DNA of 41,934 bases. Source: a virus. The notes under the pieces were generated by a model, which did no database searches, was not told the DNA's origin, and was given only the letters and a program-made list of their open reading frames with translations. The DNA lies in IMG/VR virus record IMGVR_UViG_3300030380_002313, positions 1 through 41,934 of that record; one strand, given 5' to 3'. Positions 1 through 6,945 of the stretch are shown here, piece by piece; position 1 is the stretch's first letter, and each line of letters opens with the position of its first letter. The position numbers and the translations under genes were made by a program.

Positions 1-70
1 TCTTTGCGGTAAAGCGGGTGCTGCGATACGACTCGTCGCCGGGGCCAGCACTATCTATTTCAACAACCAT
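1..70 (-). CDS. Tailspike gene, 5' fragment (duplicate copy)
   Basis: This is the first 23 codons of the tailspike gene, starting at the ATG complementary to bases 68-70 and running off the left edge. It is the same DNA as 41836-41905, so in the circular genome it is the start of the full gene at 40034-41905 and not a second gene. A good ribosome site (AGGAGG) lies just upstream, in the 26 bases between the capsid stop and this start. Confidence 0.9.
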   Translation of the reverse strand, partial: MVVEIDSAGPGDESYRSTRFTAK

Positions 71-99
71 ACGGAGCCTCCTGAGCTATTCAAAGATTA
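1..99. repeat. 99-bp terminal direct repeat, left copy
   Basis: Bases 1-99 are identical to bases 41836-41934. The repeat covers the start codon and first 23 codons of the tailspike gene and the last three bases of the capsid gene, so it lies inside an ordinary gene junction. The exact length of 99 equals a common assembler k-mer, which suggests a circular contig cut open with its overlap retained. T7-like phages do carry real terminal repeats, usually longer (about 150 bp or more), so a physical repeat cannot be excluded. Confidence 0.95.
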
Positions 100-1110
100 G
101 GCGAGTTGGATCAGCGCAGCGCAATCAGGACGCAGCGTGCCGTGACCCGCGATGTAATCGCTAAGAATCAGGTCGCCACGACGCTCGACCGAGTGCTCGG
201 CATCCACGCCGATCTCCTTGAGGCGAACGGTAGCCATTGCATCCGGCACAAAGCAAACACCAAGTTGCTTGGTGAAGTCCGCGTTGTAGCCGATGCCCAC
301 CGAACCCCAGGGATCGTTGCGGACACCCGGAGCCGCCACCTCATCATCATCGCCCGAACGGAAAGCGTTCGACATGACGACGTTGAAGCCCGCGACCGAC
401 ATGATCTCGCGCTTCGTGGTGTCACCAGGACCGCTGGTGAAGTCCTTGTTCACCAAGTCTTGAACACTTGCCAGCTTGTGGTAAGCCGACGGCTTCAAGA
501 CAACGGTGCGGCCCATCTTCGGGATGCTGTGCTCATCAAAGAGTTGAGCAATGTCGAAGATACGGGTGGCGATGTTCGCGCCCGTCTCCGAAGCAATGGT
601 GGCCCGCTTGTCAGCGGTAGCCATGTTGGTGACACCCGTCGGGTTGACATCCGCCGGATCCTTGTAAGCAGCAGCTTGCAGAGTGCTGAGGATGTTCGAG
701 TCCATCTGCTCGGCAAGGGCCGCGCCGACCTCAGCCGTGTAGACAGATCGTTCATCAAAGTAATTCATCAGGCGGTCAATCTCCGGGACGAAGACGCCCG
801 AAACCACCGGATCATCGACAAAGATTTCGATCTCCTTGCCACGGATGTTGGACAGGTAGGTGCTGGTCTGGGAGTTATCCGTCCCGTAGACCGACTCGCC
901 CGCCGTGTGGTAAGCCGTGGTGGCGACGCCCGTGATCGGGAACGCAGCCGACTTGCCCGACGAGATCGTCTTGCTCCGGGTCAGACCGAGGAGCTTGTTC
1001 TCGCGGTGGAAAGCCGTCAGGACTTCACCAGCCCAGAGCTTGTAGAAGAGTTCCTGCTTGTTTGAGCCACCGTTGTTGGCTCCAGGATGGGTAATGGGAT
1101 TCACAACCAT
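97..1110 (-). CDS. Major capsid protein (T7 gp10-like)
   Basis: The 337-residue product forms the icosahedral head shell (HK97-fold family). It has the T7 capsid layout: an N-terminal NKQELFYKLWAGEVLTAF segment, the GKSAAFPITG strand near residue 53, a long helix around LMNYFDERSVYTAEVGAAL, and a C-terminal domain with IGYNADFTKQLG. Length is close to T7 gp10A (345). It lies downstream of portal and scaffold, as in T7. A GAGG ribosome site sits about nine bases before the start, after a long structured leader at 1111-1290. In the circle its stop is followed within 26 bases by the tailspike start, so no T7-type terminator separates head and tail genes. The family is certain; whether a frameshifted minor form exists is not visible. 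Confidence 0.96.
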   Translation of the reverse strand: MVVNPITHPGANNGGSNKQELFYKLWAGEVLTAFHRENKLLGLTRSKTISSGKSAAFPITGVATTAYHTAGESVYGTDNSQTSTYLSNIRGKEIEIFVDDPVVSGVFVPEIDRLMNYFDERSVYTAEVGAALAEQMDSNILSTLQAAAYKDPADVNPTGVTNMATADKRATIASETGANIATRIFDIAQLFDEHSIPKMGRTVVLKPSAYHKLASVQDLVNKDFTSGPGDTTKREIMSVAGFNVVMSNAFRSGDDDEVAAPGVRNDPWGSVGIGYNADFTKQLGVCFVPDAMATVRLKEIGVDAEHSVERRGDLILSDYIAGHGTLRPDCAALIQLA

Positions 1111-1143
1111 TGTGATTTTCCTCTATGAAAAAACGTGGGTAAA

Positions 1144-1282
1144 GCAGAAGGAGCTACAGATCCCTACGCTTCTGCGGTTGCGGTCTGTTCTCAGCCAAGG
1201 TTGTCCTTGCGGGCCTTGGGGCAGACACCGCACCAGCCCGTAAGCTAGGTGCGCCAGAGGTTCCTTCTATACCTCTGGACTT
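1144..1282 (-). promoter_or_regulatory. Structured leader of the capsid gene
   Basis: The 180 bases between the preceding small gene and the capsid start hold no credible gene. They contain four perfect inverted repeats: 1144-1150 with 1169-1175 (7 bp), 1195-1200 with 1214-1219 (6 bp), 1229-1234 with 1248-1253 (6 bp) and 1254-1260 with 1272-1278 (7 bp). On the minus strand the third hairpin shows CTTACGGG in its loop. The motif TCCAGAGGTA (complement of 1270-1279) also occurs at 14297 and 14355. The leader probably carries the late promoter and an RNA stability or translation structure for the most abundant virion protein; no T-tract terminator is seen. Confidence 0.55.
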
Positions 1283-1290
1283 GAATACGA

Positions 1291-1509
1291 TTAAATGCGG
1301 GGAGCGCGACGCGGCGCGGGATTCAACCGACGCTGCTGCTCTGCCTTGGCTTCGTCCAGGCTCCCCTCAATGCTTTGGCGACCTTTCATGCGCTCGTAGA
1401 GTTCATTTAGGCCACCACCTGGGAAAAAGATGGCGCGAAGACCGCGCTTCTTTTTCTTATCGCCCCCAAACTTGGGGTCTCGATACAGTTTTGATGGGAC
1501 GGCACACAT
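1291..1509 (-). CDS. Small basic protein of unknown function
   Basis: About 72 residues starting MCAVPSK, with a KKKKRGLRAIFFPGGGLNEL core and an arginine-rich tail. I chose the ATG at 1509 over the one six bases upstream because it overlaps the TGA of the preceding gene (TGATG) and has GGGAG about eight bases before it. The protein is strongly basic, has no membrane segment, and closes a run of four overlapping small basic genes between the lipoprotein and the capsid. I do not recognise a function; a virion-packaged or nucleic-acid-binding role is inference from charge and position only. Confidence 0.75.
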   Translation of the reverse strand: MCAVPSKLYRDPKFGGDKKKKRGLRAIFFPGGGLNELYERMKGRQSIEGSLDEAKAEQQRRLNPAPRRAPRI

Positions 1510-1763
1510 CACCATTTCTCCCGTGCAGCCCAGTAAGCCGCCGACATCTTTCCCTTAGATATGTTCTTGGCGTGCCGCGCACGGAATGATTTGTTTCGAG
1601 CGGATCCCTTAGGAGACCCCTTGACGCCTTGCTGACCAAAACGGATCAGCTTGACTTGATCGCCTGACTTAGCCAGGACAGCATGGGACTTGGTCTTGTG
1701 ACCGGGGGTTCTCTTGGGCTTGTTGTAGCCCGAGAACTTCTCACCGCCGCGCTCGATAGCCAT
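1509..1763 (-). CDS. Small basic conserved phage protein (DUF6321-like)
   Basis: 84 residues with the pattern MAIERGGEKFSGYNKPKRTP, then TKSHAVLAKSGDQVKLIRFG, QQGVKGSPKG, ARHAKNI and SAAYWAAREKW. From memory this matches a small conserved protein of marine T7-like phages (DUF6321); I cannot run the search. It is lysine and arginine rich and soluble. It starts a few bases after the stop of the gene at 1766-1927 and its stop overlaps the next start by TGATG, so translation is probably coupled. The function is unknown. Confidence 0.85.
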   Translation of the reverse strand: MAIERGGEKFSGYNKPKRTPGHKTKSHAVLAKSGDQVKLIRFGQQGVKGSPKGSARNKSFRARHAKNISKGKMSAAYWAAREKW

Positions 1764-1765
1764 TA

Positions 1766-1927
1766 CTATCTCCTCTTTTTCTTTGCAGTCTTCTTGGACT
1801 GACGGAACGCCTCTGCCGTCGGGGCACCCTTAGAACCAGGCTTACGCATCTTCTCGCCGCTACCGGCTGCAATGCGTTTTCTCTTCTGGTTAATATTATG
1901 ATAGAGTCCCTTTTTCTTAGCGGCCAC
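1766..1927 (-). CDS. 53-residue lysine-rich protein, GTG start
   Basis: A short gene reading VAAKKKGLYHNINQKRKR, then IAAGSGEKMRKPGSKGAPTA and a KKTAKKKRR tail. The pattern KKKGLYxNI...KR..AGSGEKMRKPGSKGAP is one I associate with a small conserved protein of marine phages. No ATG is available; GTG at 1927 is the only good start, and it overlaps the preceding gene by 11 bases. The AGGAG at the 3' end of this gene serves as ribosome site for the next gene. It is too short for common gene-length cut-offs. The function is unknown; the charge suggests nucleic-acid binding. Confidence 0.75.
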   Translation of the reverse strand: MAAKKKGLYHNINQKRKRIAAGSGEKMRKPGSKGAPTAEAFRQSKKTAKKKRR

Positions 1928-2045
1928 GACTCTTCTTCTTAGGCATGGCCTTCTTGGTCGTCTTCTTGGAAGCCTTCTTCTTAGGCAGTTCCATCATCGG
2001 CATTTTCTTTTTGCTGCCGTAGGCTCGTTGATTTTTTGCTGGCAT
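1917..2045 (-). CDS. 42-residue lysine-rich microprotein
   Basis: Starts at an ATG that overlaps the stop of the lipoprotein gene (TAATG) and reads MPAKNQRAYGSKKKMPMMEL followed by repeated PKKK and KK pairs to SRGR. Roughly two fifths of its residues are lysine or arginine. It overlaps the following GTG-started gene by 11 bases, forming a tightly coupled chain. Its resemblance to histone-like tails is compositional only. A packaged DNA-condensing peptide is one possibility, but no function is known. Confidence 0.65.
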   Translation of the reverse strand: MPAKNQRAYGSKKKMPMMELPKKKASKKTTKKAMPKKKSRGR

Positions 2046-2362
2046 TATTCACCCTTCAAGTTTTTCTGTGCCGCTAACATCGACACGACTTCATTCTGAA
2101 TACGACGACGCGGAGGTGCAACGCGCACCCCGAAATAAGCAAGGAGACCCGCAGCCACCGTCTCGATTAGCATCCGCCAGTCGAAACCTGGGGTCACCTG
2201 GGACTGAATGGTCTCGACCAAACCCTCCCATTGTTCTTGAGAGATAACTCCCGAAACCAGTAGTTGGTCGGCCACTGCAACCGCTGCTTCTTGCTGTTGT
2301 AGATCCAGCATTCCACAGCTAGTCAGGCAGGCCGCGACAACCGCCAAAAGAATCCAACGCAT
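2045..2362 (-). CDS. Putative lipoprotein with C-terminal membrane helix (lysis candidate)
   Basis: 105 residues. The N-terminus is a lipoprotein signal: a hydrophobic core LLAVVAA and a lipobox LTSC, with the cysteine near residue 16. A second hydrophobic stretch, LIETVAAGLLAYFGV, lies near residues 63-80 and is followed by the basic run APPRRR. The gene sits between scaffold and the basic small genes and overlaps both neighbours by the TAATG pattern. A lipoprotein encoded by a virulent-type phage of a Gram-negative host is often an outer spanin subunit, but this one lacks the proline-rich short form typical of Rz1, so spanin, holin-like and unknown envelope protein all remain open. Confidence 0.75.
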   Translation of the reverse strand: MRWILLAVVAACLTSCGMLDLQQQEAAVAVADQLLVSGVISQEQWEGLVETIQSQVTPGFDWRMLIETVAAGLLAYFGVRVAPPRRRIQNEVVSMLAAQKNLKGE

Positions 2363-3081
2363 TACAGTAGCTCCTTACTAACGGCCAGACGGTCGGCAAC
2401 CTGCTTCTGGTAGACCGGGTCCGAATTGTAGCGAGGGTCGCCCATAGCTTGCATAAGCTCATGGTAAGACTGGAAGGCAGACCGGCTGGTCGTGGATGCG
2501 TTGCCCTGAATTAGCGACGCTTCCTTGCCGTGAACTTGGTCGTAGCGGCTCTTAATCATCTGGGTCGCCATCTTTGCCGACTCACCGCCCTGACCCAGCA
2601 TCTCATTCAGAGTGCTAACCTCGCCTTCAGCAAGGTTGCCCCCGGCCCAAGCAGCCATCGTTTCAAACTGCTCCTTGCCCCCTGCAATGCTGTAGACAGC
2701 GTCGGCCTCTTGAGTCTGAGCGCCCTGGAACCCGGCGATGTAGACATCTACCATCTCGCGAGTAATGCCCAGCTTTTCCAGCTTGGCATAGCTTTCGTCC
2801 CCCAGCTTGCCGCTCTCTTCGTATTCCTTGTGGAACTCGCCGAGTGCATCCGGCTGGCCTTCAGAGGACAGCTTGCCCTCCAGTTCTCCGTAAGCCTTCG
2901 CAAGATCCTCGGGAGACTGAAACTTCTCAGGAAGCCACTCGGGTCGCTCAACCTGCGCCTCAGCCTGCTCTTGGGGAGCTTGCTCTGCTTGAGCGACGGC
3001 GTCCCTCAGTTCTGAATCAGGGGTAGGAGCCTGATCCGGGACACCGACATCATTGATCTGAACAGAGTGCTGTTCACCCAT
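2362..3081 (-). CDS. Capsid assembly scaffold protein (T7 gp9-like)
   Basis: 239 residues, acidic and rich in Glu, Gln and Ala, mostly predicted helical. The N-terminal third is disordered-looking (PTPDSELRDAVAQAEQAPQE), then a WLPEKFQSPEDLAKAYGELE segment common in phage scaffold proteins, and a C-terminus around DPRYNSDPVYQKQVADRL typical of T7-like scaffolds. It directs prohead assembly and leaves the head before DNA packaging. It lies immediately after the portal gene, with overlapping stop and start, exactly the T7 gp8-gp9 order. Length is below T7 gp9 (307). Confidence 0.93.
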   Translation of the reverse strand: MGEQHSVQINDVGVPDQAPTPDSELRDAVAQAEQAPQEQAEAQVERPEWLPEKFQSPEDLAKAYGELEGKLSSEGQPDALGEFHKEYEESGKLGDESYAKLEKLGITREMVDVYIAGFQGAQTQEADAVYSIAGGKEQFETMAAWAGGNLAEGEVSTLNEMLGQGGESAKMATQMIKSRYDQVHGKEASLIQGNASTTSRSAFQSYHELMQAMGDPRYNSDPVYQKQVADRLAVSKELL

Positions 3082-4598
3082 TACTCGCCTCCATTACTCA
3101 TCTGGTTTCCCATCTGCCGGATGGCTTCTGGGGTAGCAGTTTGAAGTAGCGCAGCCTGTTGCTGCTGCTGGTTCATCTGCTGGACTTCTTCTTCGGATCG
3201 GATCAAGCCACTCGACTGGATCCCAACGGCTGTAGCGCGACGAGTCAGGTAGTCCCCTGTATTGAGATACTGCATGAGAGCCTGGGGTCCGAGCACCTGC
3301 CCCGCACCCTGGACAAACGTGTCCAAGCGGATCAGATCGTGCCCACGACCCAGGGCTTCCAAGCCAGTAACAATCGTGGGGGTAGCCACGCCATCGAGCT
3401 TCTGGATATCGCCCCGACGCTCCATGTGGTGCAGCATCAAACGAACGATAGGAAGTTGTTCTTCCTGTGCGAGCAAGCTGTAGGTGCCCGCCAAGACATC
3501 CTCAAGTTCCTGCGCCAAGAACCGGATCTCCTCGGCGGTGACCCGCTCGCCAGAACGCTGGACAGATTGGTTGAGCAAGAAGCTGAACCCAAGAGATCGA
3601 GTTAACTGCTCGATAGCTTGGAACGCGACGCTCATGTCTGCCCCCTTATCCACCCGTAGAGCAGCAATGTCATCCGACATGCCGCTCACGAACGAGCCGT
3701 TGTCCGCTCGATTCAGGTGACTGATTTTTGTGGAGGCCGAGGGGTTAACCAAGAAGACGGTGCGTGCCGAAATTGCCGCCGCTTCTACCAAGGCTTTCAT
3801 CAGCCCCTCAAGGCTGGCAAGGTCACCGAGCAGGCTAGCCACGTATCCATAGCCGTAGCTCTGGCCGCTGATAGTCTCCATACGAAGAGGAATCCACGGC
3901 AGGTGCTCGGGCTTGTAGAAGCCTTCGCTGTTCGGAATCATCTCGCCGCCCACTTCTTGGCAGACGCGATACTTATCGTCTTCCAGAACAATCGCGGTGT
4001 AGATTTCTACGAACTCAGCATTCGCGTCGATCTGACCAGCCCCTTCCAAGACCTCTTGCGGCAGTGCCCGAGGGCTGATCTGCTCTCGGATAACCATCGC
4101 CAAGACGTTCCCCGATGGATCGCGCTTGATGACAAAGTCTTTCAGGTGGTAGACCTTGGCCTGACCTTCTCTGGGGATGTAGAGGACAGCATTGCCCGAC
4201 ACCAGCAGGTGCTTCTTAGCTTCGTGCAAGTAGGGCCGCAACGCCCGTGATTCCATCTCGGCATCCAGAGCTTTCTCAATACCTGCCAGGGCAGCGTCTA
4301 CTTCGCTGCGGGCCTGACCCTCGCCCAACTGAGCCAAAGCATCGGGACTAAGGCGCAGACGAATAAAACTCTGGTTAGGTGGGAAGAGAGCAAGCAGCAA
4401 CTTAGACGCTAGGCTGTTAATACCACGCGCACCTAAGCCTTGGTATGGAGTCGGCAGGGTTTGATTAGAGTGGCCCTCTGGCGGAACCAAGGTTGGGAGC
4501 GTCAGCTTGGAGACATCCCGCGCTCGTCTCAGGAAAGGCTCTCTTTCTGCTGTCAGATTATGGTAGTAGCCCGCAGCAGTTTGACCGTCGATCATCAT
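3081..4598 (-). CDS. Portal / head-tail connector (T7 gp8-like)
   Basis: 505 residues, close to T7 gp8 (536). It forms the dodecameric ring at the head vertex through which DNA enters and to which the tail attaches. Family features include the N-terminal YYHNLTAEREPFLRRARDVS segment, NSLASKLLLALFPPNQSF, the central VEIYTAIVLEDDKYRV strand region, GYVASLLGDLASLEGLMKA, and a glutamine-rich C-terminus. The start is one of two tandem ATGs; both overlap the stop of a doubtful short frame upstream, with GGGGG about seven bases before. Confidence 0.96.
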   Translation of the reverse strand: MMIDGQTAAGYYHNLTAEREPFLRRARDVSKLTLPTLVPPEGHSNQTLPTPYQGLGARGINSLASKLLLALFPPNQSFIRLRLSPDALAQLGEGQARSEVDAALAGIEKALDAEMESRALRPYLHEAKKHLLVSGNAVLYIPREGQAKVYHLKDFVIKRDPSGNVLAMVIREQISPRALPQEVLEGAGQIDANAEFVEIYTAIVLEDDKYRVCQEVGGEMIPNSEGFYKPEHLPWIPLRMETISGQSYGYGYVASLLGDLASLEGLMKALVEAAAISARTVFLVNPSASTKISHLNRADNGSFVSGMSDDIAALRVDKGADMSVAFQAIEQLTRSLGFSFLLNQSVQRSGERVTAEEIRFLAQELEDVLAGTYSLLAQEEQLPIVRLMLHHMERRGDIQKLDGVATPTIVTGLEALGRGHDLIRLDTFVQGAGQVLGPQALMQYLNTGDYLTRRATAVGIQSSGLIRSEEEVQQMNQQQQQAALLQTATPEAIRQMGNQMSNGGE

Positions 4599-4777
4599 TG
4601 GGGCACCCCCGGCGTAGCCATGCGAGGAGATACCGGAATCCTAAGACGAGAGAGTGTGTCCTGCCCCCCGCGATCACGCCTAGCCCTAGCTGGCCGAAGA
4701 GCCTTAGCTAGAGGCAGGGGTGCCTCGGGTGGAGCCGCCGGTCGTGAAGGCGGGCGGGGGGTCGGTGGGCTACACAT
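4595..4777 (-). CDS. Doubtful Pro/Arg-rich reading frame before portal
   Basis: A 60-codon frame fills most of the 180 bases between the small gene at 4779-4982 and the portal start. It begins two bases after the previous stop with AAGAGG just upstream, and its TGA overlaps the portal ATG, so coupling is possible. Against it, the product is low-complexity (PPTPRPPSRPAAPPEAPLP, then RPARARRD), unlike any neighbour, and the DNA is a GC-rich tract. It may be an untranslated leader holding the portal promoter. I lean slightly against it being a real gene. Confidence 0.25.
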   Translation of the reverse strand: MCSPPTPRPPSRPAAPPEAPLPLAKALRPARARRDRGGQDTLSRLRIPVSPRMATPGVPQ

Positions 4778-4778
4778 A

Positions 4779-4982
4779 CTACCTCTTGCGTTGATTGAGA
4801 GACTCTTGCCTCAGATATTGTAGGACCGAGCGACGCCCGATCTCATACCAATACTTTTCCGGCGGCACCCCTGGCTGGGGGATATATTCCGGCAGCTTTT
4901 GGCTCAAAGCCTCCAGCAAATTGGGAGGAATAAACGGGAAATCGTCATCTTCCTCCATATGTCCAGCGGTATCCCTACTCAT
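4779..4982 (-). CDS. Small conserved phage protein upstream of portal
   Basis: 67 residues containing EEDDDFPFIPPNLLEALSQK and a basic C-terminus LNQRKR. The DDFPFIPPNLLEAL motif seems familiar from small proteins encoded near the portal in other T7-like phages, the position held by T7 gp7.3 and neighbours, but I know no function. The start overlaps the end of the upstream gene (GATGAGTAG). An alternative start at the second Met, eight codons in, would give MEEDDDFPF and cannot be excluded. Confidence 0.75.
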   Translation of the reverse strand: MSRDTAGHMEEDDDFPFIPPNLLEALSQKLPEYIPQPGVPPEKYWYEIGRRSVLQYLRQESLNQRKR

Positions 4983-5178
4983 CTAGGTGCGCCCTCAGCT
5001 TTTTAAGGATCCGAGTAAACATCGAGGGATCTGGTTGACCTGACCGTTGGCGCAAAAACTGCCATGTGTAGATGGGGCGGCATTCTTTCTCCATAACCTC
5101 CATCAATTCCAACACTTCCCGCAACATGGTCCTATCTCTTGACTTACGCGGGGATGGCTTTTTTTCTTTTTCAGTCAT
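4975..5178 (-). CDS. 67-residue unknown protein
   Basis: Reads MTEKEKKPSPRKSRDRTMLR then EVLELMEVMEKE, TWQFLRQRSGQPDPSMFTRI and LKKLRAHLDE. The start ATG overlaps the dNMP kinase stop by eight bases (ATGACTGA), the same junction type used before the primase-helicase, which supports this start over longer upstream extensions. It is predicted helical, basic at the N-terminus, with a possible short helix-turn-helix-like segment. No family recognised. Confidence 0.7.
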   Translation of the reverse strand: MTEKEKKPSPRKSRDRTMLREVLELMEVMEKECRPIYTWQFLRQRSGQPDPSMFTRILKKLRAHLDE

Positions 5179-5764
5179 TGCACTTAACCCATCCGTTTTC
5201 GATGTCCCGGACCACCTCTGCCAAACGGACCCGCAGGTCACCCCTGGTGCCGTTGTTCCTAATCTCGAAAGATAGGCAGTCCTCCAGATCAATGCGGCCT
5301 CGACTGTCGTTATCAAACGTAGCTCCGTTGCGACACAAGTTGAGAACGTAAACCTGCACTCCGAAGCGGTCCTGTAGAACCTCGGCTTCCTGCTGGAACC
5401 CGGAGTCGGTAATGATGAAGTTCTCAAAGCCTTCATCCTTCTTCTTCTGGATCTGATCTGCGAGCAGCGACCCGAAGATCCCCTCCCCATACAGCGGCTT
5501 GCACAGCTTCTCGCTGACAGCAATGTAGACATCCCGAGGAGTCAGCCCAAAAAAGAAGGGGCTAGGCTCGTCCTTACAGGTGTCAAAGGCTTCGCTCAGG
5601 GGAACAGTCCCCTCGCCCCGCATCATACGCATGACTGCGTGAGCAGACATCTTCACGGGTTCGGCGAACTTGAGGATGCAGGCGTTGTCCAAAAGGGACA
5701 TCAGCATCTCCCCGGCGGCGTCTTTACCAGACCGAGGAGGACCGTTAAGCAGAAAGATTCTCAT
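5171..5764 (-). CDS. Deoxynucleoside monophosphate kinase-like (P-loop)
   Basis: 197 residues. The N-terminus MRIFLLNGPPRSGKDAAGEM is a Walker A motif (GPPRSGKD) of the phage dNMP kinase family, and IIITD-like FENFIITDSGFQQEAE is the likely Walker B and lid-side region. Such enzymes phosphorylate dNMPs to dNDPs to feed phage DNA synthesis; T7 gp1.7 plays a similar role although unrelated in detail. It overlaps the exonuclease gene by 20 bases. With a dCMP deaminase at 22192-22647 it would form part of nucleotide supply. Whether it accepts a modified guanine nucleotide is unknown. Confidence 0.82.
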   Translation of the reverse strand: MRIFLLNGPPRSGKDAAGEMLMSLLDNACILKFAEPVKMSAHAVMRMMRGEGTVPLSEAFDTCKDEPSPFFFGLTPRDVYIAVSEKLCKPLYGEGIFGSLLADQIQKKKDEGFENFIITDSGFQQEAEVLQDRFGVQVYVLNLCRNGATFDNDSRGRIDLEDCLSFEIRNNGTRGDLRVRLAEVVRDIENGWVKCND

Positions 5765-6494
5765 AGGGTTCCCACAGCTTGACTGATTCCGTGTCTTCGT
5801 TCCAGTCCGAACAACGGAGAATACGGGCCATACGGGCGTTTAGCAACGCCTCCGACTCAGGTAGCTCGGACTTCTTGTAGGCACCTAAGACAGTCTCCCA
5901 GGACGGACCTTCTTTCTCCAGCAGGCGAGCGGCCCGCACCATGCCCATACCGGGGACACCCTTGTAGTTGTCCGTGCTGTCGCCCGCGATAGCCTGGGTG
6001 TAGAAGAAGAAGTCTGCTTCTTCCTCGGTCACAGTCACTACACCCTGCTCCTTCTTGTCAGGGTTCCAGTGCATACCGGGAACGCTCTTCAGGTCTTTGT
6101 CGATGGTGACAATGATGCTGTCTCTGTGCCGGGTGCCCAAGATGCCCATAACATCGTCAGCCTCCAAGTGGTCCCACCGGATCGCCCCCTGCTCTACGGT
6201 CCAGTCACGGAGAGCGTGGAAGATCAGGGGCTTGCGGCTAGTCCGGTTGGCCTTGTATGCGGGAAGAAGATCGTGGCGGAACGTCGGGCCTTTGCAGCTA
6301 ACGCAGACCGTCACATCTTTGCGGGACACGTTCAGATCCCGAGCAATCTCAGCAATCGCACAGACATAGTGTCCGCGCCCCTCGCGCATGTCCGCCGCGA
6401 TTGACCAGAGATCGTCTCCCCAATCACAGATGGTCTCCGCGTGCTGCGCCGCTCGATAGATGACGACATCGCCATCTACAAAAACTCTAGGCAT
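5745..6494 (-). CDS. 5'-3' exonuclease (T7 gp6-like, FEN family)
   Basis: 249 residues. It degrades host DNA, removes RNA primers and assists recombination. Metal-binding aspartates appear in order: VFVDGDVVIYRA near residue 8, the arch region FRHDLLPAYKANR near 95-107, HLEADDVMG near 130, VTIDKDLK near 150 and the helix-hairpin-helix part GDSTDNYKGVPGMG near 190. The length is shorter than T7 gp6 (300). It lies downstream of the DNA polymerase as in T7, separated only by the LAGLIDADG gene, whose stop it overlaps by eight bases. Confidence 0.93.
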   Translation of the reverse strand: MPRVFVDGDVVIYRAAQHAETICDWGDDLWSIAADMREGRGHYVCAIAEIARDLNVSRKDVTVCVSCKGPTFRHDLLPAYKANRTSRKPLIFHALRDWTVEQGAIRWDHLEADDVMGILGTRHRDSIIVTIDKDLKSVPGMHWNPDKKEQGVVTVTEEEADFFFYTQAIAGDSTDNYKGVPGMGMVRAARLLEKEGPSWETVLGAYKKSELPESEALLNARMARILRCSDWNEDTESVKLWEPYENLSA

Positions 6495-6945
6495 GATATT
6501 CTCCGTGCTTCAGTGTCTTAACTTGTGCTAGAAGTGATTCTCGGAACGGACCCGGCTCTACACGGCGGGCCTGAAGAATGATCTGTGCTTGGGCTTTCTT
6601 GACGTAAAGGTGGGGAATCAGGTCGATCATGCACTTCTCTGCGTTGTTGCCCGAAGCAGACCAGCGCCACAGTGGGCGACATGGGGAACTTATGGGTCGA
6701 ACGCTTCCACCCCAGCGAACCTGATACTCCTCTAGGATCCACGGGAAGACCGATACGATCTCGACCCGAGGAGTTCCTCCGCTAAACCTAACGCAGCCAT
6801 CTGCGTCCAGATACCCAGCTAAGTAGGCATCAGTGGGTTTCGGACCAGTTTGCTCCGACCCGCGCTTCCCCTGTGATGGGGCAACGTAGTCCGAGGATGT
6901 CCCCGGCTTCTTCGATTGACTGCACTGCGAGCTTTGCGGTGTCAT
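6487..6945 (-). CDS. LAGLIDADG-type homing endonuclease-like protein nested at polymerase 3' end
   Basis: 152 codons, of which the first about 38 overlap the DNA polymerase 3' end in another frame. The recognisable domain starts near residue 40 with YLAGYLDADGCVRF, a single LAGLIDADG motif, followed by a beta-strand segment VEIVSVFPWILEEYQVRWGG and a helical tail. One motif implies action as a homodimer. T7 has an HNH endonuclease (gp5.3) at the same place, downstream of DNA polymerase. No ATG exists downstream of 6945 before the motif, so either the overlap is translated or a rare start is used. A free-standing mobile endonuclease is the best reading; activity is not assured. Confidence 0.72.
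   Translation of the reverse strand: MTPQSSQCSQSKKPGTSSDYVAPSQGKRGSEQTGPKPTDAYLAGYLDADGCVRFSGGTPRVEIVSVFPWILEEYQVRWGGSVRPISSPCRPLWRWSASGNNAEKCMIDLIPHLYVKKAQAQIILQARRVEPGPFRESLLAQVKTLKHGEYHA

Noticed and set aside
20-45. ATACGACTCGTC resembles the T7 promoter core ATACGACTCAC.
   Set aside because: It lies on the plus strand inside the tailspike coding sequence (minus strand), lacks the CTATAGGG part, and would transcribe antisense to the capsid and tailspike genes.
106-1065. A 319-codon open frame on the plus strand opposite the capsid gene.
   Set aside because: It is the antisense shadow of a clear capsid gene; its product is Arg/Val/Asp-rich, with no family features and no ribosome site.
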